Shown piece after piece: positions 1 through 9,063 of a stretch of 64,000 nt of DNA. Both the position numbers and the translations under genes were made by a program. Position 1 is the stretch's first letter. Each line of letters begins with the position of its first letter. This DNA is from Kribbella pratensis (lineage in GTDB: Bacteria > Actinomycetota > Actinomycetes > Propionibacteriales > Kribbellaceae). The stretch lies in the NCBI RefSeq assembly GCF_004365355.1, contig NZ_SODP01000005.1, forward strand, positions 124,001 to 188,000, read 5' to 3'. The notes below the pieces were generated by a model. It did no database searches, was not told the DNA's origin, and was given only the letters and a program-made list of their open reading frames with translations.

Positions 1-103
1 GTCGCTCGAGGACGAGGCGCGCCAGCGCCGGACCGTCGAGCGCTTCCTGGCGGAGCTGGAGGAGTCGGAGTCGGCTCGTCAGGCCGTCGGAACGGACCGC
101 TGA
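1..103 (+). CDS. atpF: ATP synthase subunit b, C-terminal end (partial)
   Basis: The gene is cut by the window edge; only the last 33 codons are present, in the frame starting at base 2. The fragment is a charged helix with a Glu/Arg-rich tail, as expected for the end of the peripheral-stalk b subunit. Its TGA (101-103) overlaps the ATG of atpH by one base, the usual actinobacterial atpF/atpH junction. The identification rests mostly on position directly before atpH. Confidence 0.8.
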   Translation, partial: SLEDEARQRRTVERFLAELEESESARQAVGTDR

Positions 104-900
104 TGCGCGGCGCGTCGCACGAGTCACTCGCCCGGGCCGAAGAGGCCCTGGCGGGTGTGAGCCCGGCCGAGTCGCTGGGCGGCGAGCTGTTCTCGATCGC
201 CAAGCTGCTCGACGGCAACGGCGCGCTCCGGCGCGCGCTGACCGACCCGGCCCGTCCGAAGGACACCAAGGTCGGCCTGGCGCAGCAGCTGTTCGGCGGC
301 AAGATCTCCCCCCAGGCGTTGGAGATCCTGTCCGTCGCGGTGTCCGGCCGCTGGGTCAGCGGTCGTGACCTGGCCGACGCCCTCGACCAGCTGAGTGTCG
401 AGGCCGAGGTGGCGTACGCCGACAGCCGCGGGAAGCTCGACGAGGTCGAGGACGAGCTGTTCCGGCTGGACCGCGTGGTCGCGGTCGAGCGGGCCCTGGC
501 CGACAAGCTGGGGGACCGGGTGATCCCGGTCGAGCACCGCCAGCAGCTGATCCGCGGGTTGCTGGAGGGCAAGGCCGACGTCAGTACGGTGCGGCTGGCC
601 GAGCGGGCCGTGGACGGGCGGGGCCGGAGCTTCGCGGCGTCGATGCGGAGCTACCAGGTCGCCGCGGCGGCCCGGCGCAACGCCAGCATCGCGACCGTGC
701 GGGTGGCCACCGACCTGTCGGAGGCGGAGCGCACCCGGCTGGCCGACGCGCTCAGCCGGCAGTACGGCCGCCAGGTCCAGCTGAACGTGATCGTCGACCC
801 GCAGGTGGTCGGCGGCGTCCGGGTGGACATCGGCGACGAAGTGATCGACGGAACCATCGCGGCCCGGCTCGACGAAGCGCAGCGGCGCATCGCGGGCTGA
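103..900 (+). CDS. atpH: ATP synthase subunit delta
   Basis: Delta subunit of F1, which links the catalytic head to the b-subunit stalk at the cytoplasmic face of the membrane. At 265 aa it is longer than the roughly 180-aa delta of Proteobacteria, as is normal in Actinobacteria, where the N-terminal part is extended. The conserved C-terminal delta signature is visible near the end, around the VDPQVVGGVRVDIGDEVIDG stretch. It starts inside the atpF stop (TGATG) and lies 48 bp before atpA. Confidence 0.95.
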   Translation: MRGASHESLARAEEALAGVSPAESLGGELFSIAKLLDGNGALRRALTDPARPKDTKVGLAQQLFGGKISPQALEILSVAVSGRWVSGRDLADALDQLSVEAEVAYADSRGKLDEVEDELFRLDRVVAVERALADKLGDRVIPVEHRQQLIRGLLEGKADVSTVRLAERAVDGRGRSFAASMRSYQVAAAARRNASIATVRVATDLSEAERTRLADALSRQYGRQVQLNVIVDPQVVGGVRVDIGDEVIDGTIAARLDEAQRRIAG

Positions 901-948
901 CGGCTCACAGACAACAGGCCAGCAAGGTCAAGGAAGCAGGATATAGAG

Positions 949-2586
949 ATGGCTGAGCTCACGATCAGGCCGGAGGAGATCCGGGACGCCCTGGATCAGT
1001 TCGTTCACGAGTACCAACCCGCCGAGACGTCCGCGGAAGAGGTCGGCACCGTCGTCGACGCCGGCGACGGTATCGCGCACGTCGAGGGTCTGCCCTCGGC
1101 GATGACCAACGAACTGCTCGAGTTCGAGGACGGCACCCGGGGCATCGCGCTGAACCTGGACGTCCGCGACATCGGTGTCGTCGTTCTCGGTGAGTTCGAC
1201 GGGATCGAGGAGGGCCAGCAGGTCCGCCGGACCGGTCAGGTGCTGTCGGTTCCGGTCGGCGAGGGCTACCTCGGCCGGGTCGTCGACCCGCTGGGCAAGC
1301 CCATCGACGGCCTGGGCGAGATCCAGGGCCTCGAGGGCGACCGCGCGCTGGAGCTGCAGGCGGCCGGCGTGATGGACCGCCAGGAGGTCCGCCAGCCGCT
1401 GCAGACCGGTATCAAGGCGATCGACGGGATGATCCCGATCGGACGTGGCCAGCGTGAGCTGATCATCGGCGACCGCAAGACCGGCAAGACCGCGATCGCG
1501 ATCGACACGATCATCAACCAGAAGGCGAACTGGGAGTCCGGCGACCCGGACAAGCAGGTCCGCTGCATCTACGTCGCCATCGGCCAGAAGGGCTCGACGA
1601 TCGCCGCCGTCCGCGGCGCGCTCGAAGAGGCCGGCGCGATGGAGTACACCACGATCGTCGCCTCCCCGGCGTCCGACCCGGCCGGCTTCAAGTACGTCGC
1701 GCCGTACACCGGCTCGGCCATCGGCCAGCACTGGATGTACCAGGGCAAGCACGTGCTGATCGTCTTCGACGACCTGACCAAGCAGGCCGAGGCGTACCGC
1801 GCGATGTCGCTGCTGCTGCGCCGCCCGCCGGGCCGCGAGGCGTACCCGGGTGACGTCTTCTACCTGCACAGCCGTCTGCTCGAGCGTTGCGCGAAGCTGT
1901 CCGACGAGCTCGGCGCGGGCTCGATGACCGGTCTGCCGATCATCGAGACCAAGGCCAACGACGTCTCGGCGTTCATCCCGACCAACGTCATCTCGATCAC
2001 CGACGGCCAGATCTTCCTGCAGTCGGACCTGTTCAACGCCAACATCCGGCCGGCCATCGACGTCGGTATCTCGGTCTCCCGGGTCGGCGGCGCCGCGCAG
2101 GTCAAGGGCATGAAGAACGTGTCCGGCTCGCTGAAGATCGACCTGGCCCAGTTCCGGGCGATGGAGGCGTTCGCGATGTTCGCGTCCGACCTCGACGCCA
2201 CCTCCCGCCGGCAGCTCGACCGCGGTCAGCGGCTGGTCCAGCTGCTGCGTCAGCCGCAGTACTCGCCGTACCCGGTGGAGGACCAGATCGTCTCCATCTG
2301 GGCCGGTACCCGCGGCCACTTCGACGACGTGCCGGTCGACGACGTACTCCGCTTCGAGCGGGACTTCCTGGACTACCTGCGGCGCGAGAGCAAGGTGCTC
2401 GACGCGATCCGTGAGTCCGGGCTGTTCGGCGACGACGAGGCGCAGGCCGTCACCGACGCCCTGAAGGCGTTCAAGCCGACGTTCCAGACCTCCGAGGGCA
2501 CCCTGCTGGGGACCGAGGCCGAGGCCGAGGCGATGGACGAAGAGGACGTCGAGCAGGAGCAGATCGTCAAGCAGAAGCGGAGCTGA
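949..2586 (+). CDS. atpA: ATP synthase F1 subunit alpha
   Basis: Non-catalytic nucleotide-binding subunit of the F1 hexamer; 545 aa, normal length. The P-loop GDRKTGKT is at residues 174-181, and the alpha/beta signature region with SVSRVGG and AAQVKGMK lies around residues 375-390. The C-terminus has an acidic tail with alternating Glu/Ala and then Gln/Glu residues before KQKRS, typical of actinobacterial AtpA. The ATG at 949 follows a purine-rich leader. Only 3 bp separate it from atpG, so it is in the atp operon. Confidence 0.98.
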   Translation: MAELTIRPEEIRDALDQFVHEYQPAETSAEEVGTVVDAGDGIAHVEGLPSAMTNELLEFEDGTRGIALNLDVRDIGVVVLGEFDGIEEGQQVRRTGQVLSVPVGEGYLGRVVDPLGKPIDGLGEIQGLEGDRALELQAAGVMDRQEVRQPLQTGIKAIDGMIPIGRGQRELIIGDRKTGKTAIAIDTIINQKANWESGDPDKQVRCIYVAIGQKGSTIAAVRGALEEAGAMEYTTIVASPASDPAGFKYVAPYTGSAIGQHWMYQGKHVLIVFDDLTKQAEAYRAMSLLLRRPPGREAYPGDVFYLHSRLLERCAKLSDELGAGSMTGLPIIETKANDVSAFIPTNVISITDGQIFLQSDLFNANIRPAIDVGISVSRVGGAAQVKGMKNVSGSLKIDLAQFRAMEAFAMFASDLDATSRRQLDRGQRLVQLLRQPQYSPYPVEDQIVSIWAGTRGHFDDVPVDDVLRFERDFLDYLRRESKVLDAIRESGLFGDDEAQAVTDALKAFKPTFQTSEGTLLGTEAEAEAMDEEDVEQEQIVKQKRS

Positions 2587-2589
2587 CCG

Positions 2590-3501
2590 ATGCCGGCCAA
2601 CCTGCGGGAGCTTCGTGATCGGAAGGCCTCGGTCTCCACGATCAAGAAGCTCACCCGTGCGATGGAGCTCATCGCGGCGTCCCGGATCGTCAAGGCGCAG
2701 CAGCGCGCCCAGGCGGCCGGTCCGTACGCGCGTGAGCTCACCCGCGCCGTGTCGGCGGTGGCGACGTTCTCGAACGTCGACCACCCGCTGACCACCGAGA
2801 AGCCGAACCCCAAGCGGGCCGCCGTTCTGCTGATCACCTCCGACCGCGGCCAGGCCGGTGCGTACTCGGCGAACGTGATCCGTGAGGGCGAGCGGCTGCA
2901 CCAGATGCTGCGGGAGGACGACAAGCAGATCGTCTCCTACCTCAGCGGCCGCAAGGGACTGGCGTACTACACGTTCCGGCAGCGCGAGATCGCGCAGTCG
3001 TGGACCGGCGACTCCGACGCGCCGTCGTTCGCCCGGGCCCGGGAGATCGCGGATGCGCTGATCGAGGCGTTCCTGACCCCGACCGAGGAGGGCGGCGTGG
3101 ACGAGATCCATATCGTCTTCACCCGGTTCGTGTCGATGCTGACCCAGCGCCCGGACGTGATCCGGCTGCTGCCGCTGGAGGTCATCGAGGGCGAGGAGGC
3201 GCCGGCCGCGGACGACGTCCTGCCGCTGTACGAGTTCGAGCCGTCCGCCGAAGAGGTGCTCGACGGGCTGCTGCCGAAGTACGTCGCCAGCCGGATCCAC
3301 TACTGCATGCTGCAGGCGGCTGCGTCCGAGCTGGCCAACCGGCAGCGGGCGATGAAGTCTGCGACCGACAACGCGCAGGACCTGATCGAGAGCCTGACCC
3401 GGGATCTGAACCAGGCCCGGCAGGCACAAATTACCCAGGAAATCAGCGAGATCGTCGGTGGCGCCAGCGCGCTGGCCGACGCGAACGCCGGGAGCGAGTG
3501 A
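2590..3501 (+). CDS. atpG: ATP synthase F1 subunit gamma
   Basis: Central rotor stalk that turns inside the alpha3beta3 ring. The 303-aa product has the N-terminal helix ending in TRAMELIAASRIVKAQQRA and the C-terminal helix with MKSATDNAQDLI, which form the coiled-coil shaft. The GQAGAYSANVI segment around residue 80 matches the family's gamma core. The stop at 3499-3501 is 5 bp before the atpD start. Length and position are standard. Confidence 0.97.
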   Translation: MPANLRELRDRKASVSTIKKLTRAMELIAASRIVKAQQRAQAAGPYARELTRAVSAVATFSNVDHPLTTEKPNPKRAAVLLITSDRGQAGAYSANVIREGERLHQMLREDDKQIVSYLSGRKGLAYYTFRQREIAQSWTGDSDAPSFARAREIADALIEAFLTPTEEGGVDEIHIVFTRFVSMLTQRPDVIRLLPLEVIEGEEAPAADDVLPLYEFEPSAEEVLDGLLPKYVASRIHYCMLQAAASELANRQRAMKSATDNAQDLIESLTRDLNQARQAQITQEISEIVGGASALADANAGSE

Positions 3502-3506
3502 GAGAG

Positions 3507-4961
3507 ATGACTGCCACGGTTACCGAGAAGAACAACGAGGCGGGTGCCACCGGCATCGGTCGCGTCGCCCGGGTGATCGGCCCGGTCGTCGACGTCGAGT
3601 TCCCAGTGGACGCGATGCCGGACATGTACAACGCGCTCGAGGTGGACATCACCCTGGGCGACCTGACCCAGACGATCACCCTCGAGGTTGCGCTGCACGT
3701 CGGTGACAACATCGTCCGCGCGATCTCGATGAAGCCGACCGACGGCCTGGTCCGTGGCGCCGAGGTGCGCGACACCGGCGCTGCGATCTCGGTGCCGGTC
3801 GGCGACGTCACCAAGGGCCGGGTCTGGTCGGTCACCGGCAAGTGCCTGAGCCAGGACGAGTCCGAGTTCGAGATCACCGAGCGCTGGCCGATCCACCGCA
3901 AGGCGCCGGCCTTCGACCAGCTCGAGTCCAAGACCGAGATGCTGGAGACCGGCATCAAGGTGCTCGACCTGCTCACGCCGTACGTGCAGGGCGGGAAGAT
4001 CGGCCTGTTCGGCGGTGCGGGTGTCGGCAAGACCGTTCTGATCCAGGAGATGATCTACCGGATCGCCCACAACTTCGGTGGTACGTCGGTGTTCGCCGGC
4101 GTGGGCGAGCGGACCCGTGAGGGCAACGACCTCATCAACGAGATGGAAGAGGCCGGCGTCTTCAAGGACACCGCACTGGTGTTCGGCCAGATGGACGAGC
4201 CGCCGGGCACGCGCCTGCGGGTCGCGCTGTCGGCGCTGACGATGGCGGAGTACTTCCGCGACGTCGCGCAGCAGGACGTGCTGCTGTTCATCGACAACAT
4301 CTTCCGGTTCACCCAGGCCGGTTCCGAGGTCTCCACGCTGCTCGGCCGGATGCCGAGCGCCGTCGGTTACCAGCCGAACCTCGCCGACGAGATGGGCGTG
4401 CTGCAGGAGCGGATCACGTCGACCCGCGGTCACTCGATCACCTCGATGCAGGCGATCTACGTGCCCGCCGACGACTACACCGACCCGGCGCCGGCCACCA
4501 CGTTCGCGCACCTGGACGCGACCACCGAGCTCTCGCGTGACATCGCCGCCCGGGGTCTGTACCCGGCCGTCGACCCGCTGACCTCGACGTCGCGGATCCT
4601 CGACCCGCAGTACATCGGCCAGGAGCACTACGACGTGGCCGTCCGGGTGAAGCAGATCCTGCAGAAGAACAAGGAACTGCAGGACATCATCGCGATCCTC
4701 GGTGTCGACGAGCTCTCCGAAGAGGACAAGATCACCGTCGCCCGCGCGCGCCGGATCGAGCAGTTCCTCTCGCAGAACACCTACATGGCGGAGAAGTTCA
4801 CCAACATCCCGGGTTCGACCGTGCCGCTGAAGGACACGATCGAGTCGTTCAAGAAGATCACCGAGGGCGAGTACGACCACGTCGCCGAGCAGGCCTTCTT
4901 CAACGTCGGTTCGCTCGAGGACGTCGACCGCAAGTGGGCCGAGCTGCAGAAGGAAAACTGA
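3507..4961 (+). CDS. atpD: ATP synthase F1 subunit beta
   Basis: Catalytic subunit of F1 ATP synthase, 484 aa from the ATG at 3507. I chose this start over an upstream in-frame extension that would overlap atpG by 500 bases. It fits the short gap after atpG, the AGAGAG ribosome site, and the family start. The P-loop GGAGVGKT lies at residues 169-176, followed by GERTREGNDL with the catalytic Glu. The Walker B strand DVLLFIDNIFRFTQAGSE and the catch-loop region are intact. It is separated by a single base from atpC. Confidence 0.98.
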   Translation: MTATVTEKNNEAGATGIGRVARVIGPVVDVEFPVDAMPDMYNALEVDITLGDLTQTITLEVALHVGDNIVRAISMKPTDGLVRGAEVRDTGAAISVPVGDVTKGRVWSVTGKCLSQDESEFEITERWPIHRKAPAFDQLESKTEMLETGIKVLDLLTPYVQGGKIGLFGGAGVGKTVLIQEMIYRIAHNFGGTSVFAGVGERTREGNDLINEMEEAGVFKDTALVFGQMDEPPGTRLRVALSALTMAEYFRDVAQQDVLLFIDNIFRFTQAGSEVSTLLGRMPSAVGYQPNLADEMGVLQERITSTRGHSITSMQAIYVPADDYTDPAPATTFAHLDATTELSRDIAARGLYPAVDPLTSTSRILDPQYIGQEHYDVAVRVKQILQKNKELQDIIAILGVDELSEEDKITVARARRIEQFLSQNTYMAEKFTNIPGSTVPLKDTIESFKKITEGEYDHVAEQAFFNVGSLEDVDRKWAELQKEN

Positions 4962-4962
4962 G

Positions 4963-5352
4963 ATGGCTGACCACTTGGAGGTGGCGCTCGTCGCCGCCGA
5001 GCGGACGGTCTGGCAGGGCGAGGCGAAGATCGTGATCGCCCGCACCACGGACGGCGACGTCGGCATCCTGCCCGGCCACGCGCCACTGCTGGGGCTGCTG
5101 CAGGGCGGCACCGTCCAGGTGCGGACCGTCGACGACGAGTACTTCGTCGCGGCCGCGCCGGACGGGTTCATCTCGGTGGCCAACGACCGGGTCTCGATCC
5201 TGGCCGAGAACGCCGAGATGGGTCACGACATCGACCTGGAGGAGGCTCGGCGCGAGCTCGAGCAGGCGCTGGCGGCCGGTCTGGCCGACGCCGACGCCGA
5301 CGAGTTGCGCCTCGCCGAGGCCAGGGTCCGGGCCGCCGAACAGACCTCGTAA
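4963..5352 (+). CDS. atpC: ATP synthase F1 subunit epsilon
   Basis: Small rotor and regulatory subunit; 129 aa. The N-terminal beta-sandwich contains the family hallmark GDVGILPGHAPLL. The C-terminal Ala/Glu-rich helix (about residues 90-129) corresponds to the inhibitory helix and is short, as in many Actinobacteria. It begins 1 bp after atpD ends and is the last atp gene; a stem-loop follows at 5400-5434. Confidence 0.95.
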   Translation: MADHLEVALVAAERTVWQGEAKIVIARTTDGDVGILPGHAPLLGLLQGGTVQVRTVDDEYFVAAAPDGFISVANDRVSILAENAEMGHDIDLEEARRELEQALAAGLADADADELRLAEARVRAAEQTS

Positions 5353-5399
5353 CCCCACCTGCCATAATCAAATATCGTCACTGACAGTACGGTTCTCCT

Positions 5400-5434
5400 C
5401 CGGTGCCCGGGGTGTACCGGACATTGGGCACCGG
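5400..5434 (+). terminator. Stem-loop after the atp operon
   Basis: CCGGTGCCC (5400-5408) pairs perfectly with GGGCACCGG (5426-5434) around a 17-base loop. It lies between atpC and the DUF2550 start. No T-tract follows, so it may be a weak terminator, an attenuator or an mRNA 3' stabiliser. It occupies the region where a longer DUF2550 reading frame would begin, which supports the later start at 5451. Confidence 0.4.
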
Positions 5435-5450
5435 AAAGGGTCGGCAAGGT

Positions 5451-5882
5451 ATGAGGACAGTCCTCGATGTCGTCGGGGTCTGTCTGCTTGCCGCCGTACT
5501 GTTCATCGTGCTTGTCGCGTTCCGCCGTCGCTGGTTGTCCAGGGACGGCGGAACTTTTGATTGCAGCCTGCAGCTCGCCGAGAAGGACCACGGCCGCGGC
5601 TGGGCCCTCGGCCTGGCCCGCTACGTCGGCGACGAGCTGCAGTGGTTCCGCGTTTTCAGCCTGGCGTGGTGGCCGAAGCTCGTCGTCAACCGCCGCCAGC
5701 TCGAGGGCATCAGCACCCGCCGCCCGATGGGCAACGAGCCCCTGGTGACGTACGCCGGTCATGTCATAGTCGACGCCGACCTCAAAGGACGCACCGTCCA
5801 CTTCGCCATGACCGAAGAAGCCCTCACCGGCGTCCTGGCCTGGATGGAATCCGCACCTCCCAGCACCCAGACCTACCTGTAG
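5451..5882 (+). CDS. DUF2550 family membrane-anchored protein
   Basis: The 143-aa protein has one N-terminal membrane helix (about residues 4-24, VLDVVGVCLLAAVLFIVLVA) followed by Arg-rich residues, so the bulk should be cytoplasmic. The soluble part matches the DUF2550 pattern, with Trp/Tyr-rich strands around LQWFRVFSLAWWPKLVV. The family is of unknown function and commonly follows atpC in Actinobacteria. I chose ATG 5451 because the membrane helix starts there and the upstream GTG at 5403 sits inside a stem-loop. Confidence 0.85.
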   Translation: MRTVLDVVGVCLLAAVLFIVLVAFRRRWLSRDGGTFDCSLQLAEKDHGRGWALGLARYVGDELQWFRVFSLAWWPKLVVNRRQLEGISTRRPMGNEPLVTYAGHVIVDADLKGRTVHFAMTEEALTGVLAWMESAPPSTQTYL

Positions 5883-5923
5883 TCCGCTCGTCGTAGGAGT
5901 GTCAGGGCCACGATAAGTACGTC

Positions 5924-6790
5924 GTGGACGAGCACACTGGACCGGTGGAAGCATGGGAGTTCGGCCGGGCGGTCCGTCGATGGCGCGATCGGGTGTCGCC
6001 CGGCGCGGTGGGTCTGCCACCGGGCAGCCGTCGCCGTGCGACCGGGCTGCGGCGGGAGGAGCTCGCCGCCCTGGCGGGTATCTCGGCCGACTACCTGACC
6101 CGGCTGGAACAAGGCCGGGCGACATCGCCGTCGCCGCAGGTGGTCGAGGCGCTGGCTCGCGCGCTGCGAGTGTCCGATTCCGAGCGTGACCTGCTCTTCG
6201 AGCTGGCCGGGCTCTCGGCGCCGGGCCCGGACGTGGTGCCGTCGCGGATCAGTGCGAGCGTGCAACGGCTGCTTGATCGGGTGGCAGACACACCGGTGGC
6301 TGTGTACGACGCGACGTGGACGCTGCTCGACGCCAACACGCCGTACGACGCGCTGATGGGCGAGACGACCGCGTGGCAAGGGCTCGAGCGGAATGCGCTC
6401 TGGCGCAACTTCGTCGGGCCCGGTTCCCGCGTGATTCATTCGCCCGAGGAGAAAACGGAGCTGCTGGCCGGGCAGGTGGCCGACCTGCGCCGGACTGCGG
6501 CGCGCTATCCGGCGGACCGTCAGTTGCGCGCGCTGGTCCGCGAGCTCGCGGAGCACAGTCCGCAGTTCGCTGACCTGTGGGCGCGGGACGACCCGGAGCT
6601 GTACTCCGAGCCGTCGAAGCGCAAGGTGGTCGATCATCCGACCGTCGGGCCGATCGCTCTCGACTGCGACGTTCTGTTCGTCGCCGCCGACGACGTACGG
6701 CTGATGATCTACACTGCCGAGCCGGGTACCGAGGACGCGGACCGGCTGGCCCTTGCGGTCGTCCTCGGGACGCAGCAGCTGGTGGAGTGA
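5924..6790 (+). CDS. XRE-family regulator with MmyB-like ligand domain
   Basis: Transcription factor of 288 aa. The N-terminal helix-turn-helix (about residues 38-70, RREELAALAGISADYLTRLEQG) is typical of the XRE class. The rest (about 105-285) matches the MmyB/MLTR ligand-binding domain, with the pattern DATWTLLDAN and the closing GTEDADRLALAVVLG. In Actinobacteria such regulators usually sit next to the SDR or oxidoreductase they control; the SDR at 6868 begins 77 bp downstream on the same strand. The GTG start at 5924 could also be the GTG at 5945. Confidence 0.85.
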   Translation: MDEHTGPVEAWEFGRAVRRWRDRVSPGAVGLPPGSRRRATGLRREELAALAGISADYLTRLEQGRATSPSPQVVEALARALRVSDSERDLLFELAGLSAPGPDVVPSRISASVQRLLDRVADTPVAVYDATWTLLDANTPYDALMGETTAWQGLERNALWRNFVGPGSRVIHSPEEKTELLAGQVADLRRTAARYPADRQLRALVRELAEHSPQFADLWARDDPELYSEPSKRKVVDHPTVGPIALDCDVLFVAADDVRLMIYTAEPGTEDADRLALAVVLGTQQLVE

Positions 6791-6867
6791 GCGCCGGTCC
6801 TGGCCCTCTCGGTCCTACGAAAACCAGACGGCTGTTCGGGCGCCGACGACCGACCGAGACTCGTCGT

Positions 6868-7779
6868 ATGAACTCGCAGAATGCATGGATCATCACCGGG
6901 CCGACGTCCGGCATCGGCCGTCGTACCGCCCTCGAACTCGCCGCGTACGGCACGGTCGTACTGGTCGGGCGCGATCCGGCCAAGCTCGCCGTGGTCGAGC
7001 AGCAGATCGAGGCGCGAGGCGGACAGGCGGTTCCGGTCGTCGCCGACTTCTCCGATGTCGGGAGCGTACGGCGAGCCGCCGGCGAGATCGTCGCCCTCGG
7101 CCTGCAGATCGCCGGGGTGCTGAACAACGCCGGCATCTTCCCGCTGGAGAGCCGCACGACGCGGCAGGGTTGGGATCTCACGTACGCGACCAACCACCTC
7201 GGTCCGTTCGCCTTCACGGAGGCTCTTGTGCCGCACCTGCCGGACGGTGCCAATGTGGTGTTCGTCTGCTCCGCCGTCGAGGATCCCGAACGCAGGCCTG
7301 CCGTCATGGCCGGGTTTCGCGGCGCACGTTTCGTCTCGGTCGAGGCGAGTGTCCGTGGTGAGTGGAAGCCAGGCGGGTCCACGCGACCCGGCCTCGACGC
7401 CTACGCGACCTCGAAGCAGGGCAATCTCGCGACGGTACTGGCGTTCGCGCGCGAGACGCCCCGCCTGCGCTTCAACGCGGTCGAGCCGGGATTCAGCCCC
7501 GGTAGCGGCCTCAGCCGTGACGCCGGACCGCTGCTGGTGTTCTTGTCGAAGTACGTCCTGTCGCCGTTGGCGCCGATGATCAAGTACTGGAGCACGCCGA
7601 AGCGCGCCGCTCGGGTGATCGCCGAGGTCCTGACCGCCGACTCCGACGCGTCGGGCGTCTACTACGACGAGCGCGGCAAGCCGATGCTCGGCTCGGCGCA
7701 GGTGCGTGATCCCGGGTTCAGCGAGCGGGTTGTCGCGGAGACGCGGGCGTTCCTCGCGACCGTTCCGGCCGCGCCGTAA
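6868..7779 (+). CDS. Short-chain dehydrogenase/reductase
   Basis: NAD(P)-dependent oxidoreductase of 303 aa with a Rossmann fold. The cofactor motif TGPTSGIG is at residues 9-16, the NNAG motif is present, and the catalytic YATSK (Tyr-x-x-x-Lys) is in place. The layout resembles retinol dehydrogenase-like SDRs, with a C-terminal segment beyond the standard 250 aa. The substrate cannot be told. The ATG at 6868 is preferred over upstream extensions because the nucleotide-binding strand begins immediately. It probably forms a regulator-target pair with the preceding XRE gene. Confidence 0.85.
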   Translation: MNSQNAWIITGPTSGIGRRTALELAAYGTVVLVGRDPAKLAVVEQQIEARGGQAVPVVADFSDVGSVRRAAGEIVALGLQIAGVLNNAGIFPLESRTTRQGWDLTYATNHLGPFAFTEALVPHLPDGANVVFVCSAVEDPERRPAVMAGFRGARFVSVEASVRGEWKPGGSTRPGLDAYATSKQGNLATVLAFARETPRLRFNAVEPGFSPGSGLSRDAGPLLVFLSKYVLSPLAPMIKYWSTPKRAARVIAEVLTADSDASGVYYDERGKPMLGSAQVRDPGFSERVVAETRAFLATVPAAP

Positions 7780-8106
7780 TTCGATAGTTTGCGGCATGCG
7801 GTGCGTGCCATCATCTCCGGCATGGAGACATACTTCTTCCGCGTCGGCGAAGGTCCTGCCTGGTAATCCACCGCCTACTGCGGGGCACTCGGCACGGCGC
7901 CTCGCCGCACGGGTGCAAAGGGAACGATGCTCCGCATCGCCCCCTTCGCCCCCGCACGCCGATGCACCGCACCGAGCACCTCCTCGCTACGGCGCTGGAT
8001 CACCAGCCAGGACCTGGCTTCCCGCTGGCCTGTTCGAGGTTTCCCGCGGTCAGCGATGCGGGAGTGACCGGTTGGTTGTTCCCGGGTGCTATCCGGGAGA
8101 TTCTCC
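7780..8106 (+). other. Intergenic stretch with an RBS-proximal hairpin
   Basis: This 327-base gap has no convincing gene on either strand. A short open stretch at 7822-7866 encodes a 14-residue peptide (METYFFRVGEGPAW) but lacks a clear ribosome site. The only structured element is the hairpin at 8080-8098, just before the next gene. It may carry that gene's promoter and leader. Confidence 0.4.
8080..8098 (+). promoter_or_regulatory. Hairpin overlapping the ribosome binding site of the RNA methyltransferase
   Basis: TCCCGG (8080-8085) pairs with CCGGGA (8093-8098) around a 7-base loop. The 3' arm contains most of the GGGAG sequence that would serve the ATG at 8107, so folding would hide the ribosome site. 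An almost identical 18-base sequence occurs near 49094-49112. Confidence 0.35.
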
Positions 8107-9063
8107 ATGCACTTGGTGCTGGTGCGGACTGTTGCGGGGTTGGAAAAGCTGGCGGCTGAAGAAGTCGTCGCTGCGGGGCATCGGGTGGTTGAGATGTCCA
8201 AGCGGCAGGTGGTTGTCGAGTGGGCGCCGGGCGAGTCCGCTCGGCCGCGGCTGGCGGACGATGTCTTCGTCGTCCATGGTGTTGTGGTGGATCCTGGGCG
8301 GACCCGGGACGCGCTGGCGGCGGCGGTTCGGTCGCTGGAGTTGCCGGCGGGGCAGGGTGCGTTCGCGGTTAGTGCGTCGTTCGTCGGACCGCGGAACTTC
8401 AACCGGTTCGATATCGAGGACCTGGTGGGTGCGCGGCTCGGCGGGCGGTACTACTCGCGGCGCGATGGTGCGGTGCCGCCGGCCGAGCGGTCCGAGTGGC
8501 GGGTCGTGCTGGATGGGAAGACGTTGTGGGTCGGACTGCGCCCGTACGCCGTACCGCTGCATCGGCGGGGCTGGCGGACGCGCACCGTGCGGGGGAGTCT
8601 GCATCCGCCCGTTGCCGCTGCGATGGCGCGGCTGGCGGGGATCGCGCCAGACCACCGGGTCGTCGACCCGTTCTGCGGCGCCGGGACACTCCTGCTCGAA
8701 GCACACGCAGTCGAGCCACGAGCAAGCTACACAGGTATCGATCGGGATCCGACCGCGATCGCCGCCGCCCACGAAAACGCCGCAGGCGCGGGTATCAGGT
8801 GGCGGTGTGGTGATGCGGCTCGGCTGGAGGGGACCGTCGATCGGATCGTGACCAATCCGCCGTGGAACGTGCAGTTGAGCATCGGCGACCTCACGCCGTA
8901 CCTCCGTCGATGGCACCGAGCTCTCGACGGTCGCCTGGTTGCGATCCTCAACCCGCAGCAGGCTGCCGGATTCGGCCGCGGTTGGCGCGTCGACGCCGTC
9001 TACGACCTGTCCGTCGCCGGGCAGCATCCGCGGATTGTCGTTGCCGAGCCGTCTCGGTCTTGA
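8107..9063 (+). CDS. THUMP-type class I SAM-dependent RNA methyltransferase
   Basis: Predicted RNA methyltransferase, 318 aa. The first half (about 1-150) has a ferredoxin-like/THUMP appearance with RNA-binding potential. The second half is a Rossmann methyltransferase: DPFCGAGTLLLEA is the SAM motif, GIDRDPTAI the acidic ribose loop, and TNPPWN the motif IV of N2-guanine or N6-adenine methyltransferases (Trm11/RlmL/TrmN family). The target base (rRNA or tRNA guanine) is inferred from the family. The ATG at 8107 follows GGGAG at good spacing. Confidence 0.8.
   Translation: MHLVLVRTVAGLEKLAAEEVVAAGHRVVEMSKRQVVVEWAPGESARPRLADDVFVVHGVVVDPGRTRDALAAAVRSLELPAGQGAFAVSASFVGPRNFNRFDIEDLVGARLGGRYYSRRDGAVPPAERSEWRVVLDGKTLWVGLRPYAVPLHRRGWRTRTVRGSLHPPVAAAMARLAGIAPDHRVVDPFCGAGTLLLEAHAVEPRASYTGIDRDPTAIAAAHENAAGAGIRWRCGDAARLEGTVDRIVTNPPWNVQLSIGDLTPYLRRWHRALDGRLVAILNPQQAAGFGRGWRVDAVYDLSVAGQHPRIVVAEPSRS

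Noticed and set aside
928..3429. A very long open frame on the minus strand across atpA and atpG
   Set aside because: It is a mirror of GC-rich codon bias opposite well-identified atp genes. The product is low-complexity Arg/Asp/Leu-rich sequence without any family pattern.
7822..7866. A 14-residue peptide (METYFFRVGEGPAW) in the intergenic gap
   Set aside because: There is no convincing ribosome site and no continuation after the stop. It may be chance or a remnant too short to judge.
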